A DNA stretch of 64,000 nt from Massilia sp. Root133 (GCF_001426525.1 NZ_LMEW01000012.1:507841-571840), one strand, 5' to 3'. Positions 44,394 through 54,026 are shown, counted from the first letter of the stretch. The notes: a model not told the origin generated them from the sequence alone. A program made the numbers and translations.

Positions 44394-45233
44394 ATGCTGA
44401 TCTTCCTCGCATTCTTGTACTTTTTCCTGGCCTGCAGCGTCATTTGGCTCGCCCTGTTCCCGGGCGGACGGGCGTCGGTGCTGCAGGTGCTCGGCATGCT
44501 GCAACGCCGCCTCCACTGGCGCGTCGGGGGCTGGCAGCGCAGCGGTAATGCCACGCTGCGGGCGTCCTGGTCGGGCGCGCGCGGCGCGTGGTTCGACGGC
44601 CGCAGGATGCTGCGGCGGCACTGGGCGTGGTTCGCCGTCGGCGTGCCGCTCGTGCTGATCCCGACGCTGCTCGCGTTGCTGATGCGCCGGCCGGACATGC
44701 TGCCCGACTACGAGCCCGCCGACACCGTCGTCGATGCCCAGGTGGCCGCGCTGCTCAAGGGCGAGCAGCTGGTGCCGCCGGCCGCGTTGCCCCCGCTTGC
44801 GTTCGGCACGCGCGAAGTGGAACTGGTGCGTCCGATGCTCGTGGACGCCAGCCGCAACTGGGGGCTGCTGCGGCCGGAGTTCAGCCAGCGCCTGCTGTTG
44901 GTGTTCAAGATCATGAAGGAGAAATACGGTTACGAGATGGCACTGCTGGAGGGGTACCGCAGCCCGGCCCGTCAGGACATGCTGGCCGGCATGGGTTCGC
45001 AGGTGACGAACGCACGTGCATTCCAGAGCTGGCACCAGTACGGGCTGGCGGCCGACTGTGCGTTCTGGCGGGACGGCAAACTCGTGATCTCGGAAAAAGA
45101 CCCCTGGGCCATGCGTGGTTACCAGCTCTACGGCGAGGTCGCCGAATCGCTGGGCCTGACCTGGGGTGGGCGCTGGACGATGATGGACTTCGGTCATGCG
45201 GAGTTGCGGATGCGCGGGGTGATGCGGCACTGA
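44394..45233 (+). CDS. M15-family peptidase with two membrane segments (TagX-like)
   Basis: A 279-residue membrane-anchored peptidase. Two hydrophobic segments (residues 2-22 and about 80-98) precede a VanY/D-Ala-D-Ala carboxypeptidase-like domain with the zinc region SWHQYGLAADCAF and the final His in MMDFGHAELR. TagX of Acinetobacter, an M15 L,D-endopeptidase, opens the peptidoglycan for assembly of the type VI secretion system. The place of this gene immediately before tssM fits such a role. GGAG lies seven bases before ATG 44394. Confidence 0.78.
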   Translation: MLIFLAFLYFFLACSVIWLALFPGGRASVLQVLGMLQRRLHWRVGGWQRSGNATLRASWSGARGAWFDGRRMLRRHWAWFAVGVPLVLIPTLLALLMRRPDMLPDYEPADTVVDAQVAALLKGEQLVPPAALPPLAFGTREVELVRPMLVDASRNWGLLRPEFSQRLLLVFKIMKEKYGYEMALLEGYRSPARQDMLAGMGSQVTNARAFQSWHQYGLAADCAFWRDGKLVISEKDPWAMRGYQLYGEVAESLGLTWGGRWTMMDFGHAELRMRGVMRH

Positions 45234-45329
45234 TGGCGGACGGTTCCCGGAGCGTTGTCTCACCTCAAATTTTCGACAAGGAAATAGTGCCAGTATTGCC
45301 GATGGTATTCACCAACCTTCCGAACAAAC

Positions 45330-48300
45330 ATGATGGCCCGACTCTGGCAGTTCCTCACCGACAGACGTGTTTTGGCCGTGATCGGCATCGGCGTGCTTGC
45401 AGCACTCGTGCTGCTGGGCACGGATTCCCTCGACACGGCCCTCATCTGGGCCGCACTGCTGGGCCTGCTCCTCCTGTGTGCGGGAGGGATCGCCTGGCTC
45501 ATCCGGGCCTGGCTGCGCAAGCGCGCGGCCAGCCGGCTGGGCGAAGCGATCCTGACCGGCGCGGAGACCGACGGCAAGGCCCAGGCGGCGCGCAACGACG
45601 CGGCCGTGCTGCGCAAGGGCATGCTGGAAGCCATCAACACGATCAAGACGTCCAAGCTGGGCCTGACGCGCGGCGCCGCGGCGCTGTACGAGCTGCCGTG
45701 GTACATGATCATCGGGAACCCGGCGGCCGGCAAGAGCAGCGCGATCAAGCATTCCGGTCTGACGTTTCCGATCCCCGGCAGCAAGGCGGTGCAGGGCGTC
45801 GGGGGCACGCGCAACTGCGACTGGTTCTTCACGACGGATGGCATCCTGCTCGACACGGCCGGGCGCTATTCCGTATTCGACGCGGACCGCGCCGAGTGGT
45901 TCAGCTTCCTTGACCTGCTGCGCAAGTACCGGTCCCGCGCGCCGATCAACGGCATCCTGATCGCCGTCAGCGTTGCCGAGCTGGCCGGCGGGAGTCCCGA
46001 GACGTCGATCGAACTGGCGAAGAGCCTGCGCACGCGCGTGCAGGAACTGACCGAAAGGCTGGGCGTCCACGCGCCCGTGTACGTGATCTTCACGAAGGCC
46101 GACCTGATTGCCGGCTTTGCCGACTTTTTCCACGGCAGCGAACTGACCGAGCGCGAGCGCGTCTGGGGCGCGACCCTGCGCTACAACCGGCGCAGCACGC
46201 CGCAGGACGTGCTGGCATTCTTCGACCAGCATTTCGATGAATTGCACGACGGCCTCAAGGAGATGAGCGTGGCCAGCATGGCGGGCAACCGCAGCACCGC
46301 GCTGCGCCCTGGCGTGTTCACGTTCCCGCTCGAATTTGCCGCGCTCAAGCCCCAGCTGCGGGCCTTCCTCGCCACCCTGTTCGAGGAAAACACGTGGCAG
46401 TTCAAACCCGTGTTCCGCGGCTTTTATTTCACGAGCGCGTTGCAGGAGGGCAGCTTGGAGAACCAGTCGGCACGGCGCGTCGCGGGACGGTTCGACCTGC
46501 AGCTGCGCCCGCTGGGCGAGAAAGCCGGCGACGAGGCCGCGCCCGGCTCCGACCAGTCCGGCTTTTTCCTGCTGCAGCTGTTCCGCAAGGTGATCTTCGC
46601 CGACCGCGACCTGGTCAAGCGCTATACGAGTCCAGCCGCCACACGCATGAAGATCGGCGCGTTCTTCGCCGCCACCCTGCTGCTCGGCTGTGCGCTCGGC
46701 GGCTGGAGCTGGTCTTACATGGGGAACCGGCAACTGGTCGCGAACGTCAGGGCCGACCTGGACAAGGTCATGAAGCTGCAGGCCGGCAGGACCGATCTGC
46801 AGTCGCGGCTGGAAGGGCTCGACATCCTGCAGGACCGCATCGAGCAGCTCGACAAGTATCGCCAGGACCGTCCGTGGGCGCTGGCGTTCGGCCTGTACCA
46901 GGGTGAGGCGCTGGAGCGCAAGCTGCGCGACGAGTATTTCGCCGGCGTGCGCGAAGTCATGGTACAGCCGGTGGCGGGGGCGCTGGAGAACCTGCTGACG
47001 GAGATGAACGCGAACGCGTCGCAGCTCGACCCGAACGTGCGGGCGACGCCAGCCGCCAAACCCGGCCAGCCCTACCAGGATGTCTCGGCCACGAACGTCG
47101 GCGACGCCTATAACGCGCTCAAGACTTACTTGATGCTGGCGGACAAGAGCCATGCCGAACCCGGCCACCTGAACGACCAGCTGACGCGCTTCTGGCGCAG
47201 CTGGCTCGAAGCGAACCGGGGCGCGATGCCGCGCGAGCAGATGATCCGCAGCGCCGAGCGCCAGCTGACCTTCGTGCTGGCCCATATCGACGACCAGGCG
47301 TGGCCCCAGATCACGCCCAAGCTCAGCCTGCTGGACACCGCTCGCGAGAACCTGCGCCGCGTCGTGCGCGGCACGCCCGCGCGCGAGCGCGTGTATGCCG
47401 ACATCCGCACCCGCGCGTCGACGCGGTTCCCGGGCGTGACCGTAGCGCGGATCGTCGGTGAACAGGACCAGGCGCTGGTCGTCGGCAGTTACGCCGTCGG
47501 CGGCGCGTACACCCGCGATGCCTGGGAGAAATTCGTGCAGGGGGCGATCCGCGAGGCGTCGACCCGCGAACTGCAGAGCAGCGACTGGGTATTGAAAAGC
47601 GTCGCCAAGGACGATCTCACGCTGGAGGGCAGCCCGGAGCAGATCCAGAAAGCCCTCGTCGAGATGTACAAGAGCGACTATGCGCGCGAATGGAGCAAGT
47701 TCGTGCAGGGCGTGACGATCGCCGACCTCAATGGTTTCGACGCCAGCGTGCAGGCGATGAACCGCCTCGGCGATCCGCTGACGTCGCCGCTGGCGAAAGT
47801 GCTCAAGACTGTCCACGAACAGACATCCTGGGATGATCCCACGCAGGCCCGGGTCGACACCGTCAAGCTCAAGCGGGGGCTTGCAGGGTGGTTCCGCGAA
47901 GTGGTGCTGCGGCAGGCGCCGAGCGAGGCGCGCCAGGTGGCCGATGCGATGGGCCCGCTGCCGGTGGGGGGCGTGCAGGCGGCCGGCCCGGTCGGCCGCG
48001 AATTCGCCGGCGTCGCGCGCCTGGTCGGCGTCAAGGAAAAAGATGCGTCGCTGATGACCGGCTACCTCGATGCGTTGTCGAAGCTGCGCAGCCGCCTGAA
48101 CCAGCTGAAGAACCAGGGCGATCCCGGCCCCGGCGCCAAGCAGCTGATGCAGCAGACGCTGGAGGGCAATGGTTCCGAACTGGCCGAAGCGCTGAAGTAC
48201 GTCGACGAGCAGATGCTGACGGGGATGACGGACACGCAGAAGCAGATGCTGCGCCCGCTGCTCGTGCGGCCGCTCGTGCAGACGTTCGCGATGATCGTGC

Positions 48301-49088
48301 TGCCCTCGGAATCGGAGATCAACAAGACGTGGCAGGCCCAGGTCGTCGAGCCCTTCCAGAAGATGCTGGCGGCCAAGTATCCGTTCGCGCCGTCGGCCCA
48401 GATCCAGGCCACGCCGGCCGAGATCGGCCAGGTGTTCGGCCCGGACGGCGTCGTCGCCAAATTCGTGGGTACGACGATGGGGCCGCTGGTCGTGCGCCGT
48501 GGCGACGTGCTCAGCAGCCGCACCTGGGCCGACATCGGCATCACGCTGGCGCCGCAGGCGGTCAGTGGCTTCCCCGGCTGGGTGGCGCCGTTGTCGGCCA
48601 ATGGCGTGGCGGCCGGCGGCGGCCCGCAGACCGTGTTCCAACTGCTGCCGCTGACCGCACCCGGCGTCACCGAATACACGATCGAGATCGACGGCCAGCA
48701 ACTGCGCTACCGGAACACGCCGGCAGCCTGGGTCAACATGGTGCATCCCGGTCCGCAGGGCAGCAGCGGTGCGAAGATCAGCGCCGTGACGTTCGACGGC
48801 CGCACGGTCGAACTGTTCAACGAGGCGGGCGAGTTCGGGCTGCAGAAGATGATCGAGGCGGCGGCCAAGAAGCGCCTCGATGCGGGTACGCACGAACTGC
48901 GCTGGAACGCAGGCAACGTCTCGGTGGCCGTCAACCTCAAGCGCGTCAGCAGCACGGACACGTCCGGCGGGAACGCCCAGGCCAGCCAGGGCTTCCGCGG
49001 CCTGCGCCTGCCGGACGCCATCGTCGGCCGCGCAGGTGCGATCGGCGCCAGCGGCACCGGCCCGGCGCTTGCAGGAGCGGCGCAGTGA
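45330..49088 (+). CDS. tssM: Type VI secretion membrane-complex protein TssM (IcmF-like)
   Basis: Large inner-membrane protein of 1252 residues that forms the trans-envelope channel of the type VI machine with TssL and TssJ. Two N-terminal membrane segments (about 13-58) are followed by a cytosolic NTPase domain with Walker A GNPAAGKSS (residues 129-137). A third membrane segment near 449-468 (FFAATLLLGCALGGWSW) leads to a long periplasmic part with IcmF-related and C-terminal TssJ-binding domains. Two ATGs open the gene. It overlaps tagF by four bases (GTGA). Confidence 0.95.
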   Translation: MMARLWQFLTDRRVLAVIGIGVLAALVLLGTDSLDTALIWAALLGLLLLCAGGIAWLIRAWLRKRAASRLGEAILTGAETDGKAQAARNDAAVLRKGMLEAINTIKTSKLGLTRGAAALYELPWYMIIGNPAAGKSSAIKHSGLTFPIPGSKAVQGVGGTRNCDWFFTTDGILLDTAGRYSVFDADRAEWFSFLDLLRKYRSRAPINGILIAVSVAELAGGSPETSIELAKSLRTRVQELTERLGVHAPVYVIFTKADLIAGFADFFHGSELTERERVWGATLRYNRRSTPQDVLAFFDQHFDELHDGLKEMSVASMAGNRSTALRPGVFTFPLEFAALKPQLRAFLATLFEENTWQFKPVFRGFYFTSALQEGSLENQSARRVAGRFDLQLRPLGEKAGDEAAPGSDQSGFFLLQLFRKVIFADRDLVKRYTSPAATRMKIGAFFAATLLLGCALGGWSWSYMGNRQLVANVRADLDKVMKLQAGRTDLQSRLEGLDILQDRIEQLDKYRQDRPWALAFGLYQGEALERKLRDEYFAGVREVMVQPVAGALENLLTEMNANASQLDPNVRATPAAKPGQPYQDVSATNVGDAYNALKTYLMLADKSHAEPGHLNDQLTRFWRSWLEANRGAMPREQMIRSAERQLTFVLAHIDDQAWPQITPKLSLLDTARENLRRVVRGTPARERVYADIRTRASTRFPGVTVARIVGEQDQALVVGSYAVGGAYTRDAWEKFVQGAIREASTRELQSSDWVLKSVAKDDLTLEGSPEQIQKALVEMYKSDYAREWSKFVQGVTIADLNGFDASVQAMNRLGDPLTSPLAKVLKTVHEQTSWDDPTQARVDTVKLKRGLAGWFREVVLRQAPSEARQVADAMGPLPVGGVQAAGPVGREFAGVARLVGVKEKDASLMTGYLDALSKLRSRLNQLKNQGDPGPGAKQLMQQTLEGNGSELAEALKYVDEQMLTGMTDTQKQMLRPLLVRPLVQTFAMIVLPSESEINKTWQAQVVEPFQKMLAAKYPFAPSAQIQATPAEIGQVFGPDGVVAKFVGTTMGPLVVRRGDVLSSRTWADIGITLAPQAVSGFPGWVAPLSANGVAAGGGPQTVFQLLPLTAPGVTEYTIEIDGQQLRYRNTPAAWVNMVHPGPQGSSGAKISAVTFDGRTVELFNEAGEFGLQKMIEAAAKKRLDAGTHELRWNAGNVSVAVNLKRVSSTDTSGGNAQASQGFRGLRLPDAIVGRAGAIGASGTGPALAGAAQ

Positions 49089-50074
49089 ACCGCGCCCCGA
49101 ACCGAACTGCCCAGCGCGCGCCCGCCGTGAGCCGCATCGGCTATTTCGGCAAGATCCCGGCGCACAGCGACTTCGTCAAGCTGGCCGACGACCAGCCCGT
49201 GATCGGCATGCTGGACGACTGGATCGCGCAGGTCATGACGCGGCTGCCGTCCGATGCGCGCTGGAAGCTGAATTACGATGCGATGGCCCCGGCCAGCTTC
49301 GCCTTCGTGGGGCCGGACCGGCGTCATGCCGTCGCCGGCCACCTCGTCGCCAGCCACGACCGGTCGGGGCGGCGCTTCCCGTTCCTGATGATGCGGACCG
49401 TCGACCTGCCCGACCCCGCCCGCTTCGTCGCGCGCTGCCCACTCGCGTTCGCGCCGTTGTGGAATTACCTCGAGGGCATGGCGCCGCAAATACTGGGCAG
49501 CACCGACCCGAGCGCCTACCTGCAGGCGATCGCGGACGCGCCCGTGGCGTTGGGCGAACACGACGCCGCGCTGGACAGCTACCTGGCCCTGTCCACCGTC
49601 GGCGAACTGACGACGCAGCTGGAACTGGAGGTCAACCGGATGATCCTCGGGCTCGGCCTGCTACTGCAGCCCGTGATGCACAGCCGTCCCGCCAGCCTGC
49701 ACAAGAGCCTCGTGCTGCCGCTGCCGGGTGAAGGTCTCCAACGCCATGCGGCCGCCGCCTTCTGGCTGGGACTGGTGCTGCCGTTCATCCGGCGCAGCGG
49801 CTTCGACCTCGTGCTGTTCGTCACCCGCGTGCGTGAGCATCCCGCGCTCGTCGTCGGCTTCGGCGGGGCGGCGGCCGGTACGCTGCACGCCCTGATCGAT
49901 CCGATCGTCGCCGCCGACCAGCAGGTGCATCTCGCGGACAATGCCTGGATCGACGAGCAGCTCGGCCTGGACGTGGACGTGCGTGCGCTGGCCAGCTACC
50001 TCGAGCAGCCGGCGTTGCCCCTGCGGCTCGCGCACGAACTGTTCCTGAAAACCTTTATCGGAGCCGCGCCGTGA
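49085..50074 (+). CDS. tagF: Type VI secretion accessory protein TagF
   Basis: A 329-residue TagF/ImpM-type protein: SRIGYFGKIPAHSDFVKL and SFAFVGPDRRHAVAGHLVAS, RFPFLM (key parts) are typical of the family N-terminal domain. In other bacteria TagF represses the apparatus after translation, often with the PpkA/PppA pathway, which is not present in the window. The start is GTG 49085, inside the tssM stop. The C-terminal half beyond the TagF domain (from about residue 160) is longer than in the shortest family members and is not assigned. Confidence 0.9.
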   Translation: MNRAPNRTAQRAPAVSRIGYFGKIPAHSDFVKLADDQPVIGMLDDWIAQVMTRLPSDARWKLNYDAMAPASFAFVGPDRRHAVAGHLVASHDRSGRRFPFLMMRTVDLPDPARFVARCPLAFAPLWNYLEGMAPQILGSTDPSAYLQAIADAPVALGEHDAALDSYLALSTVGELTTQLELEVNRMILGLGLLLQPVMHSRPASLHKSLVLPLPGEGLQRHAAAAFWLGLVLPFIRRSGFDLVLFVTRVREHPALVVGFGGAAAGTLHALIDPIVAADQQVHLADNAWIDEQLGLDVDVRALASYLEQPALPLRLAHELFLKTFIGAAP

Positions 50075-50889
50075 TGCCGAAGACATTGATCCTTTACGCG
50101 GCCATTGTGGCCGTCACGAGCGTGCCCGCCAGCGCGCAGACCCAAGCCCAGGCCCAGGCCCAGATCCAGATCCAGGCCCAGGCCCAGGCCCAGGCCACCG
50201 CACCCATCGTCGTGTCCGGCACGGTCGCCGACGACGCCAGCAAGACCGCGCTGCTGGCTCGCCTGCGCGCTGTGTACGGCGCGGACCGGATCGTGGACCA
50301 GCTCGCGGTCGGCCGCGTTTCGATGCCGGCGAACTGGAACGACCGTGTCGGCAAGCTGATCGGCCCGAACCTGAAGCTGATCAGCCGCGGCCAGCTGCAG
50401 GTCGACGGCACGAGCGTGAGCCTGCGCGGCGACGTCGCGAGCGAAGCCCAGCGCACGCAGATCGCGAGCGACATCGCGCTCGCCCTCGATCCGGGCTACA
50501 CGGTCAACAACGGCCTGCGGGTGGCGGCCTCGGAGCAGGGCATGCTGGATGCGGCGCTCGCCAACCGCATCATCGAATTCGAATCGGGCCAGGCCACGCT
50601 GACGGATTCCGGCAAGGCCATCCTCGACCAGATGAGCGTGGCGCTGCTGCGCCTGAAGGACAAGCGGGTCGAAGTCATCGGTCATACGGATAATGCCGGC
50701 TCGCGCGCGGGCAATTTATCGCTCAGCCAGGCGCGCGCGGAGGCCGTGAAGGCGTACGTCGTCGGACGCGGCGTCAAGCCCGACATGGTCGCCGTGTCCG
50801 GCGAAGGCCCGGATCGCCCCGTGGCCGACAACCGCACGCCCGAGGGCAGGGCGCGCAACCGCCGGATTGAATTCAAGGTCGTCCAATAA
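50074..50889 (+). CDS. OmpA-family peptidoglycan-binding protein of the type VI locus
   Basis: Exported protein of 271 residues. A signal peptide ends near PASAQ; a Gln/Ala low-complexity run follows (about residues 22-40). Next is a BON-like region and a C-terminal OmpA domain with IIEFESGQATLTDSGKAILDQ, VEVIGHTDNAGS, LSLSQARAEAVKAYV and GRARNRRIEFKV. Such proteins (TagL/TagN-like) tie the machine to the cell wall. ATG 50074 shares bases with the tagF stop; a GTG just before is also possible. Confidence 0.85.
   Translation: MPKTLILYAAIVAVTSVPASAQTQAQAQAQIQIQAQAQAQATAPIVVSGTVADDASKTALLARLRAVYGADRIVDQLAVGRVSMPANWNDRVGKLIGPNLKLISRGQLQVDGTSVSLRGDVASEAQRTQIASDIALALDPGYTVNNGLRVAASEQGMLDAALANRIIEFESGQATLTDSGKAILDQMSVALLRLKDKRVEVIGHTDNAGSRAGNLSLSQARAEAVKAYVVGRGVKPDMVAVSGEGPDRPVADNRTPEGRARNRRIEFKVVQ
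50137..50196 (+). repeat. Hexanucleotide (Ala-Gln) microsatellite in the OmpA-type gene
   Basis: About ten copies of an xCC-CAG six-base unit (mostly GCCCAG, with two ATCCAG) encode alternating Gln and Ala or Ile just after the signal peptide. Six-base units keep the frame, so slippage would only vary the linker length. Confidence 0.85.
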
Positions 50890-50937
50890 GCCCCGCACGC
50901 GTTTTCGTTATATATTTGCAGGGTTAATATTCTTGCA

Positions 50938-51347
50938 ATGGCGCGTATGAACATCGCCATGCAAACGTGGGGCGGCCGTGGCGACATCCGGCCTTTCCTG
51001 GCGCTAGCGGAGGGCCTGCAGGCGGTGGGCAACGACGTCCACCTCGTGATCACCTGCGTCGACAGTGGTGCCCATGAAGGCATGGTGTCGGCGAGCGGCG
51101 CGAAGATCAGCGTCGTCGCGTCGCCCGTGCTCGCGCCGGAACAGCAGCAGACGGTCGGCGGGACGGCTTACGAGATCCGCAAGCTCCGCTTTGCATTCCC
51201 CGATGCAGATGGCGACTATCCTGCGGCCGTGCCTGGACCCGGTCGAAGACGCCATGTTCGACGCCGCGCGCCGGCTGTGCGCCGAGTCCGACGTGCTGAT
51301 AGGCCATTACTTCATGCACTCGTTGCAGACGTTCGGGCACCCGGACG
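50938..51347 (+). pseudogene. Decayed glycosyltransferase fragment (UGT/MGT type)
   Basis: The first 80 codons (MNIAMQTWGGRGDIRPFLAL) match the N-terminus of macrolide- or sterol-type glycosyltransferases. The frame then loses sense near 51190. The family sequence resumes one frame over (ILRPCLDPVEDAMFDAARRL, then LIGHYFMHSLQT) until about 51340, where the gene breaks off against the tssL 3' end. At least one frameshift and loss of about three quarters of the gene mark it as a remnant. Confidence 0.78.
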
Positions 51348-52109
51348 TCACGGTAGCGTGATCGTCACATTGGCCGACCGCGGCGGCAGCTTGACGAGGT
51401 CGTTGTAGCTGACGAGCGCCCGATCCGTCTCGCGCCCCAGCGCACTGCGATAGCCCAGGTAGGCGCCCAGGCCGGCCAGCGCGAACACGCCGCACAGGAC
51501 CCACAGCGACGTGTCGCTGCCGATCCTGTGGGCGATCTGGTCCGGCCGTTCCGCATGCGGGGCGAACGTGCGGCTCTTGTTGCGCATACGGGCGATCTCG
51601 TCGCCCAGGCGCGCCGTCAGGTAGTTCAGCTTGTCGCGGCCGTCCAGCGCGAAGCGGCCCTGGAAGCCGAGCAGCAGGCACAGGTGATAAACCTCGAGTG
51701 CCTGCAGGTGCGCGCTGCCCTTGGCGCGCAAGTCTTCCAGGCGCTGGAAGAAATGTTCACCGGCGAGCTGGTCGCCGAACAGGCGTAGCTGCAGCGGACG
51801 GGTTTCCCACGCTTCGCGGATGGCGTACTCGGAACCGAGGATGATCTCGTCGACGGCCGCGCAAAACGCATATTTGGCTGCCGTCACGTCGTCGGCCGGG
51901 ATGCCGAGCGACCTGGCGCTGCGGTCGACTTCGCCGAGGAAGCCCGTCATGCGGTCGGCGAACGCGGCCTGCTCCTGCGGGCCGCAACCGTTTTTCAAAA
52001 GGAATAGGGCGTAGAAACCCTCGTACATCAGGTCGACGAGGGAGGCGGGGGCGGTGCCGACGGCGCCGCGCGGGGAGGGCGCGGCGCGCCGTTCGACGGG
52101 ATGGCTCAT
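51348..52109 (-). CDS. tssL: Type VI secretion membrane protein TssL (DotU-like)
   Basis: A 253-residue inner-membrane protein. The cytosolic DotU domain has FYALFLLKNG, CAAVDEIILGSE and LEVYHLCLLLGFQGRF. A single C-terminal membrane anchor lies at about residues 201-220 (SLWVLCGVFALAGLGAYLGY). It lacks an added OmpA peptidoglycan-binding domain, which the separate OmpA-type protein may supply. It overlaps tssK by four bases. Confidence 0.94.
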   Translation of the reverse strand: MSHPVERRAAPSPRGAVGTAPASLVDLMYEGFYALFLLKNGCGPQEQAAFADRMTGFLGEVDRSARSLGIPADDVTAAKYAFCAAVDEIILGSEYAIREAWETRPLQLRLFGDQLAGEHFFQRLEDLRAKGSAHLQALEVYHLCLLLGFQGRFALDGRDKLNYLTARLGDEIARMRNKSRTFAPHAERPDQIAHRIGSDTSLWVLCGVFALAGLGAYLGYRSALGRETDRALVSYNDLVKLPPRSANVTITLP

Positions 52110-53452
52110 GCTGCGATCGCAATCAGTTCGAGTTTAAGGTCACGGATACCGTTCGGGACATAGATCGAGATGGCCTGCGCCTTGAGCATGCTGTCGTACA
52201 GCACGCCGCGGTTGTCGAGCACGAAATACACCATGTCCGGGCGTACGGGGAGCGCGCTGGGCACCTGGGCCGCATGCGCCAGCTTCACGCCGGGCATGGC
52301 GGTCAGCACCAGTTTGTCGACGTCTTCGGGGGCGCCGATCTTGAAGCGCAGCGGGACGATGTCGACGAGCTGCAGCGCCGGCAGGTCGGCGGCCACGCCC
52401 AGGTACAAGGTCGTCTGGACATTGATCTTGCCGGAGTCGAGCGCGCCCAGGTGATACGAGGGGCGGTCGTTCGACAGCGCGATCGCGAAGTAGCGCGACG
52501 AGATCACGGTGTCGAGCAGTTCGCGCAGGATACCGTCGAGGCGGGCGAAGGCCGGTCCGGGATCCTGGTGGGCATAGGCCGGCAGGTCTTCCAGCCGGGC
52601 CGTGCGCGAAAACGTCATCAGCCCGCCGGCCAGCGACAGGAGCTCCTGGAACAGGCGCTCCGGATGCAGTTCCCGGTGGGCGAGGTAATGCGTCAGCGCC
52701 GCGTAGCCGGTGCTGACCGTGTGCAGCAGCCAGAACGACGCGACGTCGCCGCCGCGCAGTTCGACGACGTGGCGGCCCGGTTCGCGGTAATGGCCGTACA
52801 GCGCATTCACCTTGGCCAGCAGTTTTTCCATCAGGCGCACGAGACGCGCGTGCAGGCCTTGCGCGCCCGCGATCGACAGGCTGGGCGGCGTGAACGCCTG
52901 GTCGATCTCGAAGCCGCCTGTCGCCACGCGCTGCAGGCGCACGAGCGGAAAGCTGTCGTAGGCGTCGAGCGCATCGAGTTCGGACACGAGCCGCACCGTG
53001 CGGGTCAGGTAGGCCACGGGGGCCGGCGCGGCCTGGCTGAACAGGTCCTGGGTGTCGTGCTCGCGCTGGCCGAAGCGCGCATCCGGCCGCGCCGCGCCCC
53101 GCTCGGCACAATTGTCGCCATGCGTTTTCAGCACGGGCAGAGCGGCGTGGAAGGTGATTGTCTGGACGTCGGGCGGCAGCTCGTCGAGGCGAACCTGGGG
53201 CGGCAACGGATCCTGGTCCGGAGCGCGCACGAGGTCGCCATCAGGGAAGATCAGCGCCAGCTCGGTCACGCGCAGCGTGTCCGCCTTGAGGGCGTCGGCA
53301 TCGATGGCCAGCCGGCGCACGCCCCAGCAATAGGGATGCAGGGCGCTGGCCGTCTCGTTCAGGCGCGCTTCGTGGTAGCGGTCCTGTTGCTGGAAGTGCT
53401 GGGGACGCAGGAACAGCCCTTCGCCCCATAAAACTTTCGCCGGAATGTTCAT
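52106..53452 (-). CDS. tssK: Type VI secretion baseplate protein TssK
   Basis: A 448-residue cytosolic protein that links the baseplate to the TssL-TssM membrane complex. The N-terminus KVLWGEGLFLRPQHFQQQDR is diagnostic for the family, and SFWLLHTVSTGYAALTHYLA with HPERLFQELLSLAGGLMTF are typical of the middle part. GGAGG precedes ATG 53452. It lies between tssJ and tssL on the - strand. Confidence 0.96.
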   Translation of the reverse strand: MNIPAKVLWGEGLFLRPQHFQQQDRYHEARLNETASALHPYCWGVRRLAIDADALKADTLRVTELALIFPDGDLVRAPDQDPLPPQVRLDELPPDVQTITFHAALPVLKTHGDNCAERGAARPDARFGQREHDTQDLFSQAAPAPVAYLTRTVRLVSELDALDAYDSFPLVRLQRVATGGFEIDQAFTPPSLSIAGAQGLHARLVRLMEKLLAKVNALYGHYREPGRHVVELRGGDVASFWLLHTVSTGYAALTHYLAHRELHPERLFQELLSLAGGLMTFSRTARLEDLPAYAHQDPGPAFARLDGILRELLDTVISSRYFAIALSNDRPSYHLGALDSGKINVQTTLYLGVAADLPALQLVDIVPLRFKIGAPEDVDKLVLTAMPGVKLAHAAQVPSALPVRPDMVYFVLDNRGVLYDSMLKAQAISIYVPNGIRDLKLELIAIAA

Positions 53453-53498
53453 GAGCCTCCCTTCGCAAATCTCTAGCTTGCTGGAAACGTTGCGGCGC

Positions 53499-54026
53499 TT
53501 ATTGACAGTGGACAAGAGACAAAGCCTTGGCGGCATTGCCGGCCGACAGGGCACAGGCGTGCAGGCCGATGGTCGCGCCGGCGCCTTCGGCATCCGCGGC
53601 CGGGATGACGGCGCGCCAGGCATTGCCTGACGGCGCGTGGAACAGGGCGACGACGCCGAGCCAGGGCGTGTCGCGCGCGAGCCTGTCGTTGATGTCGAGG
53701 CGCTGGCCCGGCACCAGCGTGACTTCCCTGGCCTCGACGAGGTCGGCGCCGAGGGCCTCGCGCTCCGCTTGCGACGACAGGAACGCGGCGTAGGGTGCCT
53801 GGTCGAACGCGCCGCGCTGGCGCAGCTTGTAGATCTTGACGAGCAGCGCCAGCGACTGGCCGCGCGCGTCGACGTTCAGGCGCGGCGCCGCATGCAGGTG
53901 CATGACGACGTTGCGCGGCGGCTGCTGGGATTCCGGTACGGGCGCCGGCTTGCGCAGCCCGAGCGTGCCGCCGGCACAACCGCCGAGCAGACCGGCGGCG
54001 CACAACACGATCCACGTTCGTTTCAT
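53499..54026 (-). CDS. tssJ: Type VI secretion outer-membrane lipoprotein TssJ
   Basis: A 175-residue lipoprotein (signal ending CAAGLLGGC) with the TssJ pattern: an N-terminal strand HLHAAPRLNVDARGQSLAL and later LVKIYKLRQRGAFDQAPY. It contacts the periplasmic tail of TssM. AAGGAG before ATG 54026 supports the start. First gene of the - strand tssJ-K-L unit; the + strand unit diverges from it. Confidence 0.9.
   Translation of the reverse strand: MKRTWIVLCAAGLLGGCAGGTLGLRKPAPVPESQQPPRNVVMHLHAAPRLNVDARGQSLALLVKIYKLRQRGAFDQAPYAAFLSSQAEREALGADLVEAREVTLVPGQRLDINDRLARDTPWLGVVALFHAPSGNAWRAVIPAADAEGAGATIGLHACALSAGNAAKALSLVHCQ

Noticed and set aside
45309..48893. Very long open frame on the - strand opposite tssM (and similar ones opposite the TonB receptor at 32669-35920 and tssH at 57888-60887)
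   Set aside because: These arise from strong GC bias in third codon positions of the true genes. Their translations are rich in Arg, Ala, His and Val, show no domain motif and begin without ribosome-binding sites.
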